From: Clostridium sp. AM22-11AC
GTDB lineage: Bacteria > Bacillota > Clostridia > Lachnospirales > Lachnospiraceae
Direction of reading: 5' to 3'
DNA length: 53,052 nucleotides
Assembly: GCF_003473545.1 (NCBI RefSeq)
Contig: NZ_QUCM01000023.1
Span: 1-53,052 of the forward strand
Below are positions 34,348 through 42,222 of this stretch, in pieces (position 1 is the stretch's first letter; each line of letters begins with the position of its first letter). A model generated the notes under the pieces. That model was given only the letters and a program-made list of their open reading frames with translations, had not been told where the DNA came from and did not search any database. A program made the position numbers and the translations under genes.

Positions 34348-35321
34348 TGAAAAGATGCCGTTTTTCGGCTTTAGCCGCCGGACTGATCCTGTCCGGTTCC
34401 CTGTGTCTTTCTGGCTGTTCCGTCGGCCTGAAAGACGCATATTCACTGAAGGAACGGGTTCCTTCCATTGAGGCTTCTTTTGCTGCTGAAGATGAGGCAG
34501 CAAAGGGATTTGCTTCGGATCTGTGTGTTATCTCCGATGAAGGTTCTTTTGATCCGGAAGATGTAACTTCACAGGCCGGAGCTCTTTTTGACCTTACAGA
34601 CCGTGAGGTCCTTTACAGTAAGGATGCTTTTGAAAAAATGTACCCGGCCAGCATTACGAAAGTAATGACATCCCTGATCGCCATTAAATACGGCAATTTA
34701 GAGGACCAGGTTACTGTAACAGAGGATGCTGTGATCTCTGAGTCAGGAGCTACCTTATGCGGTATCAAGCCAGGTGATACCCTTACTTTAGAGCAGCTGC
34801 TTTATGGACTGATGCTTCCTTCCGGAAATGATGCCGGAGCGGCTATTGCTATCCATATGGCAGGAAGCATTGATGCTTTTGCCGATATGATGAATGAAGA
34901 GGCAAAGCGCCTTGGAGCTACGGATACTCATTTTATGAATCCACATGGTCTTCATGATGAGGATCATTATACAACTGCATATGATCTGTACCTTATTTTT
35001 AATGAGGCTTTAAAATATCCGGAATTCCGTACTGTAACAGGTTCCACTGCTTATACTGCCAATTATACCAATGGAGCAGGACAAAGCGTTTCAAAGACCT
35101 GGAGAGGCGGAAACTGGTATCTTACAGGAGAGCAGGAGACGCCAGATGGCCTTACTGTATTTTCCGGAAAGACCGGTACTACCAAAGCAGCCGGATATTG
35201 TCTGATCATGGCTGAAAAAGACGATTCTGACAGAGAATTTATATCTGTTGTACTAAAATCTGACAGCCGACCTCATTTATATGACAATATGACAAATATA
35301 ATTTCTAAAATTGTCAAATAG
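34347..35321 (+). CDS. D-alanyl-D-alanine carboxypeptidase lipoprotein (DacF-like)
   Basis: The signal sequence ends in a lipobox (Leu-Ser-Gly-Cys near residue 21), so the mature enzyme is lipid-anchored. S11 catalytic motifs are present: SITKVMTSLIA (Ser-x-x-Lys), SGNDAGAA and KTGTTKAA. At 324 residues it lacks the PBP5 C-terminal beta domain. It is the second D,D-carboxypeptidase in the window and, unlike the one at 3981, has no C-terminal anchor. I start at ATG 34347 rather than the frame opening at 34326 inside mgsA, because the hydrophobic signal follows directly. Confidence 0.93.
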   Translation: MKRCRFSALAAGLILSGSLCLSGCSVGLKDAYSLKERVPSIEASFAAEDEAAKGFASDLCVISDEGSFDPEDVTSQAGALFDLTDREVLYSKDAFEKMYPASITKVMTSLIAIKYGNLEDQVTVTEDAVISESGATLCGIKPGDTLTLEQLLYGLMLPSGNDAGAAIAIHMAGSIDAFADMMNEEAKRLGATDTHFMNPHGLHDEDHYTTAYDLYLIFNEALKYPEFRTVTGSTAYTANYTNGAGQSVSKTWRGGNWYLTGEQETPDGLTVFSGKTGTTKAAGYCLIMAEKDDSDREFISVVLKSDSRPHLYDNMTNIISKIVK

Positions 35322-35324
35322 TGA

Positions 35325-35353
35325 TTGCGTTTTGCATGAATTTATACTATAAT
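35325..35353 (+). promoter_or_regulatory. Promoter of the small P-loop gene
   Basis: TTGCGT (35325-35330), 17-nt spacer, TATAAT (35348-35353), directly after the carboxypeptidase stop. With the terminator at 35872-35928 it defines a one-gene transcription unit. Confidence 0.7.
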
Positions 35354-35410
35354 CAAGATAATCTCAATTGATTTTTTATACAACATATATAACTCAAGGA
35401 GGAGATCGCT

Positions 35411-35830
35411 ATGGTTCAGATTATTGCAGGAAAAAAGGGTAAAGGCAAAACAAAACATCTGTTAGATATGGCTAATGCAGCTATTAAAGGGGCTAACGGA
35501 ACAGTCGTATATCTTGATAAGAGTGCTCAGCACATGTATGAGCTGAACAACCGTATCCGTCTTATCAATGTAAATGAATTTCCAGTTGCATCCGCTGAAG
35601 GATTTTTAGGATTTATCTGTGGAATTATTTCCCAGGATCATGACCTTGAAACCATGTACCTGGACAGCTTCTTAAAACTGTCCGCACTGGAGGGTGCAGA
35701 TATCACCGAAACCTATGAGACTTTGAAAAAAATCAGTGATAAATATCATGTAACCTTTGTTCTGAGCATCTCTATGGATGCAGATGAGCTTCCAGAGTGC
35801 GCGAAAGGTGATGTAATTATTTCATTGTAA
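35411..35830 (+). CDS. Small P-loop protein of unknown function
   Basis: A 139-residue protein beginning with a Walker A (IIAGKKGKGKTKHLL) and carrying a Walker-B-like hydrophobic strand late (VTFVLSISMD). There is no C-terminal effector domain and no transmembrane part. It resembles a minimal ATPase core; automated annotations sometimes label such proteins PilT-like, which the sequence does not justify. It is a monocistronic unit with its own promoter, an AAGGAGGAG site and a terminator, located between shape genes and the ylm division cluster. Function unknown. Confidence 0.85.
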   Translation: MVQIIAGKKGKGKTKHLLDMANAAIKGANGTVVYLDKSAQHMYELNNRIRLINVNEFPVASAEGFLGFICGIISQDHDLETMYLDSFLKLSALEGADITETYETLKKISDKYHVTFVLSISMDADELPECAKGDVIISL

Positions 35831-35871
35831 TGATACATATTCTGTGATAGAATAACAGACAGGAGCAGAAA

Positions 35872-35928
35872 GGCTGCCTGCCGCACAAGGGTCAACCGTA
35901 TGCCTTGTGCGGAAGGTAGTCTTTTTTT
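35872..35928 (+). terminator. Strong intrinsic terminator
   Basis: A 19-position stem (35872-35890 with 35903-35921; one G-A mismatch, two G-U) topped by a 12-nt loop and followed by seven T (35922-35928). It ends the transcription unit of the P-loop gene. Confidence 0.93.
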
Positions 35929-35930
35929 GA

Positions 35931-36036
35931 ATGATACCAGGGTCAAAAGGTCGCAAATCCGATGCAAGCTTGTTTGCAGGAGGATTTTTGAACTTGGTAT
36001 CATAGGGGGCAAAATACCTTTTGACCCCAACATCAT
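35931..36036 (+). repeat. MITE-like palindromic element with 21-bp terminal inverted repeats
   Basis: The ends 35931-35951 and 36016-36036 are inverted repeats matching at 17 of 21 positions, including 12 perfect (GGGTCAAAAGGT with ACCTTTTGACCC). Inside, ATGATACCA (35931-35939) also pairs perfectly with TGGTATCAT (35995-36003), and AAATCC/GGATTT plus TGCAA/TTGCA form an inner hairpin. No protein is encoded. It could be a miniature mobile element or an RNA with a pseudoknot. It lies between the terminator and the next gene's ribosome binding site. Confidence 0.7.
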
Positions 36037-36061
36037 AGTTTTAAAGGAGAGTCCTGGTTCC

Positions 36062-37462
36062 ATGTCAAAAAAGAAGAACAGGAAGATAATCCCTTACAGA
36101 AGACCTCATAATCTAAATGTGGGCGTGATCATTTTCGGGATCATTTTCCTATATATGCTTTTTAATATTTTCGCCTATTTCAGACGGGATAAAGTACAGT
36201 TCTATGAAGTAGTAGAAGGCGGTATCGTAAACAACAAACAGTATACCGGCCTGATCCTGCGGGATGAACAGGTGCGAAATGCCCAGAACAGTGGTTATAT
36301 CAATTATTACCTCAGAGAGGGAAAGCGGGCCTCTGTGGGAACCCGGATCTATTCTTTAGATGAGACCGGGCGTTTGGATTCCCTGTTAAAAGAAAATGGT
36401 ATAGAAAACCAGGCACTTCCTGATGAAAACCTTGCAGACCTGAAAAAGCAGTTATCTTCCTATGTGCTTTCCATGTCTGATGAAAAATTTGACTCTATTT
36501 ATGACGCCAGATATTCCTTAGAGGCTTCTGTTATGGAATATTCCAGTTTCAGTGCCTTAGACCAGTTAGATAAGATCTCCCAGGATTCCAGTCTTGTGTT
36601 TGAGCAGGTCCGTTCAGATACAGCTGGTGTTGTTTCCTATGGGATCGACTCCTATGAGTCCTTACAGCCTTCTGATATAGAAGCAGAAAGTTTTAACAAA
36701 GCCAATTATACAAAAAATATCCACAAATCCGGGGATCTGATCGAAAGCGGAACACCTGCCTATAAGATCGCTTCCTCTGAAAACTGGTCCATTGTCTTTC
36801 CACTTTCCAATGATGACGCTTCTTTATATGCAGATAAGACATCTCTTTCTGTGGATTTTAAGGATTATGACCTGAAAACCACGGCAGATTATTCTACTTT
36901 TACTGGAAAAGACGGGGCTGTTTATGGTAAGCTGGATATGAACCGCTATATGGCCCAGTTCATTATGGACCGCTTTATTGATTTTGAGATCGAACAGCCT
37001 CAGGCAAAGGGCTTAAAGATCCCTGTAAGTGCGGTTACAGAAAAGAACTTTTACATGCTGCCAAAATCCTATGCAGCCCAGGGCGGTGACTCCATGGACA
37101 TTGGATTTAACAAGGAGATCTATGATGCCAACGGTACATCCATTCTTTTTGTGCCTGCCAATATTGGCTTTGAAGATGATGAATTCTACTATATTGCAGT
37201 GGATGAAGAAGGTGATTTTAAGGCAGGAGATTATATTGTCCGTCCAGAGTCTTCTGACCGGTACCAGATCGGCCGTACATCTTCCCTGAAGGGTGTATAC
37301 AATATTAATAAAGGATATACCGTCTTCACCCAGGTAGAGATATTGGACTCCAACAGTGAGTATTATACCATTAAAAACAATGTAACTTATGGGCTTTCTG
37401 TTTATGATCATATCGTATTAGACGCGTCCTCTGTAGGAGAGGGACAGCTTCTTTATCAGTAA
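36062..37462 (+). CDS. HlyD-like membrane-anchored protein of the ylm division cluster
   Basis: A 466-residue bitopic protein: basic start (SKKKNRKIIPYRR), a membrane helix at about 20-40 (VGVIIFGIIFLYMLFNIFAYF), then a long extracellular part. That part has a barrel-sandwich-like segment (VVEGGIVNNKQYTGLILRDEQ, with KSGDLIESGTPAYKI later) like HlyD adaptor proteins, and a C-terminal beta domain. No ABC exporter genes adjoin it, so a transport role is not evident; it occurs directly before ylmE-sepF, which suggests envelope or division work. I start at ATG 36062 behind AAAGGAGAG; the open frame back to 35900 runs through the terminator and repeat and is not coding. Confidence 0.85.
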   Translation: MSKKKNRKIIPYRRPHNLNVGVIIFGIIFLYMLFNIFAYFRRDKVQFYEVVEGGIVNNKQYTGLILRDEQVRNAQNSGYINYYLREGKRASVGTRIYSLDETGRLDSLLKENGIENQALPDENLADLKKQLSSYVLSMSDEKFDSIYDARYSLEASVMEYSSFSALDQLDKISQDSSLVFEQVRSDTAGVVSYGIDSYESLQPSDIEAESFNKANYTKNIHKSGDLIESGTPAYKIASSENWSIVFPLSNDDASLYADKTSLSVDFKDYDLKTTADYSTFTGKDGAVYGKLDMNRYMAQFIMDRFIDFEIEQPQAKGLKIPVSAVTEKNFYMLPKSYAAQGGDSMDIGFNKEIYDANGTSILFVPANIGFEDDEFYYIAVDEEGDFKAGDYIVRPESSDRYQIGRTSSLKGVYNINKGYTVFTQVEILDSNSEYYTIKNNVTYGLSVYDHIVLDASSVGEGQLLYQ

Positions 37463-37492
37463 TTTTTCTATTATAAAAAGGAGGAACAGACC

Positions 37493-38191
37493 ATGATTAA
37501 AGAACAGTTAGAAGAAGTAAGAAAGAATATAGAAGCAGCCTGCAAACGGGCTGGACGTGATCCAAAAGAGGTCACTCTGATCGCAGTGAGCAAGACCAAA
37601 CCGGTACCTATGCTGGAAGAAGCATATGAGGCAGGTGCCAGGGATTTTGGCGAAAATAAAGTACAGGAGATCGTTCAGAAAAAGCCGGAACTTCCGGAAG
37701 ATATCCGCTGGCATATGATCGGTCACTTACAGCGCAACAAAGTACATCAGGTTATGGGAAAAGCAGTCCTGATCCATTCTGTAGACTCTTTACGCCTGGC
37801 TGAACAGATCGAAACAGAAGCAGCAAAAAAAGATATGGTTGCTGACATTTTACTGGAAGTCAATGTGGCAAAAGAGGAGAGTAAATACGGCTTTTTCCTG
37901 GAAGATACAGAAGCAGCGATCCGGGAGATCGCAAAATTCCCCCATGTACGTATTAAGGGGCTTATGACAATTGCGCCTTTTGTAGAGAATCCAGAGGAAA
38001 ATCGAGAAGTTTTTAAAAAATTATATGAATTTGCTGTTGACATAGGTAAGAAAAACATTGATAATGTTACTATGGATGTGCTTTCAATGGGTATGACCGG
38101 AGATTATCAGGTTGCTATTGAAGAAGGCGCTACCATGGTAAGAGTCGGAACCGGCATTTTCGGTGCCCGGCTATATGGTGCTGCCCAGTAA
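37493..38191 (+). CDS. ylmE: PLP homeostasis protein YlmE/YggS (PLPBP)
   Basis: A 232-residue alanine-racemase-fold protein without racemase activity, which holds pyridoxal phosphate on the Lys of IAVSKTKP and buffers PLP. Other motifs: DFGENKVQEI, WHMIGHLQRNK, SMGMTGDYQVAIEEGATMVRVGTGIFG. A strong AAGGAGG site precedes it. Gene order YlmE then SepF is the classical Gram-positive division cluster, although ylmG, ylmH and divIVA do not follow here. Confidence 0.97.
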   Translation: MIKEQLEEVRKNIEAACKRAGRDPKEVTLIAVSKTKPVPMLEEAYEAGARDFGENKVQEIVQKKPELPEDIRWHMIGHLQRNKVHQVMGKAVLIHSVDSLRLAEQIETEAAKKDMVADILLEVNVAKEESKYGFFLEDTEAAIREIAKFPHVRIKGLMTIAPFVENPEENREVFKKLYEFAVDIGKKNIDNVTMDVLSMGMTGDYQVAIEEGATMVRVGTGIFGARLYGAAQ

Positions 38192-38222
38192 GCAGCATGA
38201 AAAGAGGATTGGAGAGAGTAAA

Positions 38223-38738
38223 ATGAGTCTGTTAGGTAAGTTAATGGATACCATGCGGTTAAGTTCTGAAGATGACGAGGACGATTACTACCTGGATGAT
38301 GACTTTGAAGATGAAGCTCCTAAGAAAGGACTTTTCTCAAAGAGAAATAATACAGAACCGGAAGATGAGCCAGAGGGACAAGAAAAGCCAAAATTTTTAG
38401 GCCGTTCAAATCCAAAAGTAGTTCCTATGAGAAGAAGTATGGAAGTGACAATGATCAAACCTACTTCTATGGACGACTCCAGAGATATCTGTGATTATCT
38501 TCTCTCTGGAAAAGCAGTTGTACTTAATATGGAAGGAATTCATATGGAAACCGCGCAGCGGATCATTGATTTCACTTCCGGAGCAACTTATTCCATGAAC
38601 GGAAATCTCCAGAAGATTTCCAATTACATCTTCATTGCAACACCTGATTCCGTGGAACTGTCCGGTGATTTTCAGGACATCCTGTCAGCAGGTGTCAGCT
38701 CAGGAGTGGACATGTCCAGCCTGAACATCCATTTATAA
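38223..38738 (+). CDS. sepF: Cell division protein SepF
   Basis: A 171-residue protein: N-terminal membrane-binding amphipathic helix (SLLGKLMDTMRL), an acidic disordered linker, then the SepF core (MEVTMIKPTSMDDSRDI, GKAVVLNMEGI, AQRIIDFTSGATYSMNGNLQKIS) that forms rings and tethers FtsZ. I start at ATG 38223 behind GGAGAG; the open frame before it overlaps ylmE. A terminator follows 13 nt after the stop. Confidence 0.96.
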   Translation: MSLLGKLMDTMRLSSEDDEDDYYLDDDFEDEAPKKGLFSKRNNTEPEDEPEGQEKPKFLGRSNPKVVPMRRSMEVTMIKPTSMDDSRDICDYLLSGKAVVLNMEGIHMETAQRIIDFTSGATYSMNGNLQKISNYIFIATPDSVELSGDFQDILSAGVSSGVDMSSLNIHL

Positions 38739-38750
38739 TACCAAAGCATG

Positions 38751-38783
38751 CGGCAGACCCCTGATGAGTCTGCCGATTTTCTA
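38751..38783 (+). terminator. Terminator-like hairpin after sepF
   Basis: CGGCAGAC (38751-38758) pairs perfectly with GTCTGCCG (38768-38775) around 9 nt, followed by ATTTTCTAT. The T-run is short and interrupted, so termination may be partial. Confidence 0.6.
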
Positions 38784-38819
38784 TGTAAAAATACGAAAAA
38801 CAGGACTAAGGAGAATGAT

Positions 38820-39929
38820 ATGTCAAAACGCCTGAATGTATATAAAGACCAGAAACCGATCTACGATATTGTAATGGAACCATCTTTTGAAAAGCTGACA
38901 GAAGAAGTAAACAAATTCCATCTGTCTGAGCGCAAGATCTGTATTGTTACAGATACCAATGTGGCTCCTTTATATCTGGAAGAAGTAAAAGAACGTTTAA
39001 GCAAATGCTGTAAGAAGATCTCTTATTTTGTTATCCCGGCTGGAGAAGAGAATAAAAATCTGGATACAGTAAAAAAAATCTATGAACATCTCATTTTAGA
39101 GCATTTTGACCGTAAGGATATGTTAGCTGCTTTAGGCGGCGGTGTGATCGGCGATATGTGTGGCTTTACGGCTGCTACCTATTTAAGAGGCATTGATTTT
39201 ATCCAGATCCCTACGACCCTGCTTTCCCAGGTAGATTCCAGTATCGGTGGAAAAACAGGTGTTGATTTTGATGCCTACAAAAACATGGTAGGTGCTTTTC
39301 ACATGCCAAGACTGGTCTATACCAATCTGAATACCCTTTTAACCCTGCCAAAAGAGCAGTTCTCCTCTGGAATGGGCGAAGTGATCAAGCATGGACTGAT
39401 CAAGGACGCATCTTATTATCAGTGGTTAAAAGACAATAGGGAGTCTATTTTAAAGAGAGACCTGGCTGTTTGTGAAGATATGGTATATCGCAGCAATGAG
39501 ATCAAAAAGCAGGTAGTAGAAAATGATCCTACGGAGCAGGGAGAGCGCGCCCTGTTAAACTTTGGTCATACCCTGGGACATGCTGTAGAGAAATTAATGA
39601 ATTTCAAAGAGTTTCACGGTCATTGTGTAGGTCTTGGATGTATTGCATCTTCTAAGATCAGCGCTCTGCGGGGAATGATCAGCGAAGAGCAGGTACAGGA
39701 CATTAAAAATACCTTTGAAGCTTTTGAAATGCCTGTTACTGTAAGCGGTCTTGACTGGAAAGACGTTTACGCAACAACAAAAAGTGATAAAAAAATGGAT
39801 TCCGGCGTAGTAAAATTCATTCTTTTAAAAACAGTGGGAAATGCCTATGTAGACCGTACTGTTACAGAAGAAGAGATGAAAACAGGTTTTGACCTGATCT
39901 GCGGCGGTAATGAAGGAGACAGAAAATGA
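38820..39929 (+). CDS. aroB: 3-dehydroquinate synthase
   Basis: A 369-residue enzyme of the shikimate pathway converting DAHP to 3-dehydroquinate with NAD and a divalent metal. Motifs: PAGEENKNLDTV, GGGVIGDMCGFTAATYLRGI, IPTTLLSQVDSSIGGKTGVD, and the metal histidines in LNFGHTLGHAVE and GHCVGLG. I start at ATG 38820 with AAGGAGAATG upstream. No other aro genes are nearby; its stop overlaps lspA (ATGA), so it is co-expressed with lipoprotein maturation rather than with aromatic biosynthesis. Confidence 0.96.
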   Translation: MSKRLNVYKDQKPIYDIVMEPSFEKLTEEVNKFHLSERKICIVTDTNVAPLYLEEVKERLSKCCKKISYFVIPAGEENKNLDTVKKIYEHLILEHFDRKDMLAALGGGVIGDMCGFTAATYLRGIDFIQIPTTLLSQVDSSIGGKTGVDFDAYKNMVGAFHMPRLVYTNLNTLLTLPKEQFSSGMGEVIKHGLIKDASYYQWLKDNRESILKRDLAVCEDMVYRSNEIKKQVVENDPTEQGERALLNFGHTLGHAVEKLMNFKEFHGHCVGLGCIASSKISALRGMISEEQVQDIKNTFEAFEMPVTVSGLDWKDVYATTKSDKKMDSGVVKFILLKTVGNAYVDRTVTEEEMKTGFDLICGGNEGDRK

Positions 39930-40447
39930 CAAAAGAAAAACGTTCCCTCTTTGTACGTTTTCTCATAGGGTTTGTGATCCTGGTGGGATTAGATCAGTGG
40001 ACAAAGGGGCTTGCCAGCGCATATTTAAAGGGAAACTCCCCTCTGGTACTCATCCGGGGTGTATTTGAACTTTATTATTCAGAAAACAGAGGAGCTGCTT
40101 TTGGTATGCTCCAGGAGAAGCAGCTGTTCTTTTTCCTGATCGCTGTTTTAGTTCTTGCAGGAGTTCTTTACATGTTATGGCGTATGCCTGATGGAAAACA
40201 TTACCGTCCTCTTGCTGTATGCCTGATGCTTATTGCTTCCGGCGCTGTTGGAAATATGATCGACCGCATTACCCAGAGCTACGTAGTGGATTTCCTGTAT
40301 TTTTCCCTGATCAACTTCCCAATCTTTAATGTAGCAGACTGTTATGTAACATGCTCCGCTGTTGGACTGGTACTTCTGATCATGTTCTATTATAAAGACG
40401 AGGATATGGCTGTATTCAGCTTTAAAAAGAAAGGCGGAGATCAGTGA
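39926..40447 (+). CDS. lspA: Lipoprotein signal peptidase (signal peptidase II)
   Basis: A 173-residue membrane aspartyl protease with four helices that removes lipoprotein signal peptides, such as those at 105 and 34347. Catalytic aspartates sit in GNMIDRI and FNVADCY; YSENRGAAFGML is the other family signature. Start overlaps the aroB stop; its stop overlaps the next GTG start. Confidence 0.97.
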   Translation: MTKEKRSLFVRFLIGFVILVGLDQWTKGLASAYLKGNSPLVLIRGVFELYYSENRGAAFGMLQEKQLFFFLIAVLVLAGVLYMLWRMPDGKHYRPLAVCLMLIASGAVGNMIDRITQSYVVDFLYFSLINFPIFNVADCYVTCSAVGLVLLIMFYYKDEDMAVFSFKKKGGDQ

Positions 40448-41358
40448 AACAGGAACTTTTCCCGGAAATAGCAGACAGCGGTCTGCGGATCGACAAATAC
40501 CTTTCTACTGTAAATGAACAGTTAAGCCGTTCTTATATCCAGAAACTGTTAAAAAGCGGCCTGGTCTTGGTAGATGGCAAACCTGTAAAAGCCAGTTATC
40601 AGGTGGAAGAAGGCGAGGTGATCTCCTTAGATATCCCGGAAGCGGTAGAACCGGAGATCGAACCGGAAGATATGGATCTGGATATCTTATATGAAGATAT
40701 GGATGTGATCCTGATCAATAAGCCTAAAGGTATGGTAGTCCATCCGGCTGCCGGTCATTATTCACACACACTGGTAAACGGGCTGATGTATCACTGCAAG
40801 GACCAGCTTTCCGGTATTAACGGTGTAATGCGTCCTGGCATCGTCCACCGCATTGACATGGATACCACAGGTGTTATTATTGCCTGCAAAAATGATATGG
40901 CCCACAATTCCATTGCGGCTCAGTTAAAGGAACATTCTATTACCAGGCGGTATCAGGCCATTGTCCACGGTGTGTTAAAAGATGATACAGGTACCATTGA
41001 TGCTCCTATTGGACGTCATCCTACAGACCGTAAAAAAATGAGCATTAACTATAATCATGGAAAAAATGCAGTGACCCATTATAAGGTTCTGAAACGTTTC
41101 CGCCAGTATACGCATGTGGAATGCCGGCTGGAAACAGGACGTACCCATCAGATTCGTGTGCATATGGCAAGTATCGGACATCCTCTTTTGGGAGATGTGG
41201 TTTACGGACCTGGAAAATGTCCTATTGCCGGACTGGAAGGGCAGACTCTTCACGCTGGAATTTTAGGATTTATCCATCCACGTACAGGAGAGTATATGGA
41301 ATTTACAGCCCCGCTTCCCGAATATTTTGAAAAGCTTTTGAATACATTACCTGAATAG
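40444..41358 (+). CDS. rluD: RluD-family 23S rRNA pseudouridine synthase
   Basis: A 304-residue protein: N-terminal S4 domain (LRIDKYLSTVNEQLSRSYIQKLLKSG), then the catalytic domain with MRPGIVHRIDMDTTG (catalytic Asp in HRIDMDT), INKPKGMVVHPAAGH and ECRLETGRTHQIRVHM. It isomerises uridines in helix 69 of 23S rRNA in characterised members; the exact target here is inferred. GTG start overlapping the lspA stop by 4 nt is the standard lspA-rluD coupling. A terminator follows. Confidence 0.94.
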   Translation: MKQELFPEIADSGLRIDKYLSTVNEQLSRSYIQKLLKSGLVLVDGKPVKASYQVEEGEVISLDIPEAVEPEIEPEDMDLDILYEDMDVILINKPKGMVVHPAAGHYSHTLVNGLMYHCKDQLSGINGVMRPGIVHRIDMDTTGVIIACKNDMAHNSIAAQLKEHSITRRYQAIVHGVLKDDTGTIDAPIGRHPTDRKKMSINYNHGKNAVTHYKVLKRFRQYTHVECRLETGRTHQIRVHMASIGHPLLGDVVYGPGKCPIAGLEGQTLHAGILGFIHPRTGEYMEFTAPLPEYFEKLLNTLPE

Positions 41359-41365
41359 CCTATTT

Positions 41366-41388
41366 GTCCGACATTTGTCGGACATTTT
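41366..41388 (+). terminator. Intrinsic terminator of the aroB-lspA-rluD unit
   Basis: GTCCGAC (41366-41372), ATTT loop, GTCGGAC (41377-41383), then ATTTTTA. Seven perfect pairs with a tetraloop and T-run directly after the rluD stop. Confidence 0.88.
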
Positions 41389-41421
41389 TATATTTCTATA
41401 TACTTTTCTGAATTTTTGAGT

Positions 41422-41427
41422 TATAAT
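41422..41427 (+). promoter_or_regulatory. Probable -10 box for the cytidylate-kinase-like gene
   Basis: TATAAT at 41422-41427 after the rluD terminator. No good -35 is visible at the right distance. It would give a leader of about 80 nt rich in short palindromic pieces, in which I recognise no riboswitch. Confidence 0.45.
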
Positions 41428-41514
41428 ACAGGTATAAAAGATAAATGCTAGAAAAAATATAACGAACGGCGAGATGAACAGACATCAGACGCTAAGCGGA
41501 AAGGGGTAGGTTTT

Positions 41515-42153
41515 ATGTCAGGAAATCTTATTATCACCATCGGAAGACAGAGCGGAAGCGGCGGCAAGAAGATAGGAGAGATGCTTGCTGAAAAACTGGG
41601 AGTTAAATGCTATGATAAGGAGCTCCTTGCCCAGGCTGCAAAGCACAGCGGACTTTGTGAAGAATTATTTGAAAAACATGACGAGCGCCCAACCAGCAGT
41701 TTTCTTTATTCTCTGGTAATGGATTCTTATTCTATGGGTTATACAGCTACCGGTTATTCGGATATGCCGATCAATCATAAGATCTTCCTTGCACAGTTTG
41801 ATACCATAAAGAAAATGGCTGATGAAGGTCCTTGTGTTATTATCGGACGTTGTGCTGATTACGCTCTGGAAGATTATCCAAATGTAGTCAGTGTATTTAT
41901 CACCGGAGATGAAGCAGACAAGATCAAACGTGTCAGTGAGCTTTACAATGTAGATGAAGCGAAAGCGAAAGATCTGATGATCAAAACTGACAAGAGAAGA
42001 TCCAGCTACTACAATTACTATTCCAATAAAAAATGGGGCGATCCAAAGAGCTATGATATGTGTATCAACAGCAGCGCTGTAGGACAGGAAGGTGCCGTTG
42101 ATATTATCATGGAACTGGCAAAGAAGAAACAGGAATGGAAAAAGCAGAAATAA
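41515..42153 (+). CDS. Cytidylate kinase-like family protein
   Basis: A 212-residue P-loop protein of the cytidylate-kinase-like (Cmk-like, PF13189-type) group: IITIGRQSGSGGKKIGEMLAEKLG at the N-terminus with a modified Walker A, then CYDKELL, GPCVIIGRCADYAL and VFITGD, and the lid region KRRSSYYNYYSNKKWG. True Cmk has a standard GxxxxGKS loop, so this is a paralogue of unknown substrate. An AAAGGGGTAGG site precedes it. It is monocistronic and ends at a two-way terminator. Confidence 0.85.
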   Translation: MSGNLIITIGRQSGSGGKKIGEMLAEKLGVKCYDKELLAQAAKHSGLCEELFEKHDERPTSSFLYSLVMDSYSMGYTATGYSDMPINHKIFLAQFDTIKKMADEGPCVIIGRCADYALEDYPNVVSVFITGDEADKIKRVSELYNVDEAKAKDLMIKTDKRRSSYYNYYSNKKWGDPKSYDMCINSSAVGQEGAVDIIMELAKKKQEWKKQK

Positions 42154-42188
42154 AACTGCTACATAAAACATATAGAATATTGTAAACG

Positions 42189-42217
42189 GAATACTGGGGA
42201 TTTTTTCCCCAGTATTC
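42189..42217. terminator. Bidirectional terminator between convergent genes
   Basis: GAATACTGGGGA (42189-42200), a 5-nt T loop, TCCCCAGTATTC (42206-42217): twelve perfect pairs, T-rich after it on the + strand and A/T-rich before it. It serves the kinase-like gene (+) and glmS (-), which ends 6 nt away. Confidence 0.85.
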
Positions 42218-42222
42218 TTATT

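Noticed and set aside
35900..36061. Coding extension upstream of the HlyD-like protein
   Set aside because: The open frame crosses the terminator and palindromic element, and a good AAAGGAGAG site precedes ATG 36062.
41428..41514. Possible riboswitch before the cytidylate-kinase-like gene
   Set aside because: The 85-nt leader has short palindromic pieces but I found no consensus core of a known riboswitch and no terminator.
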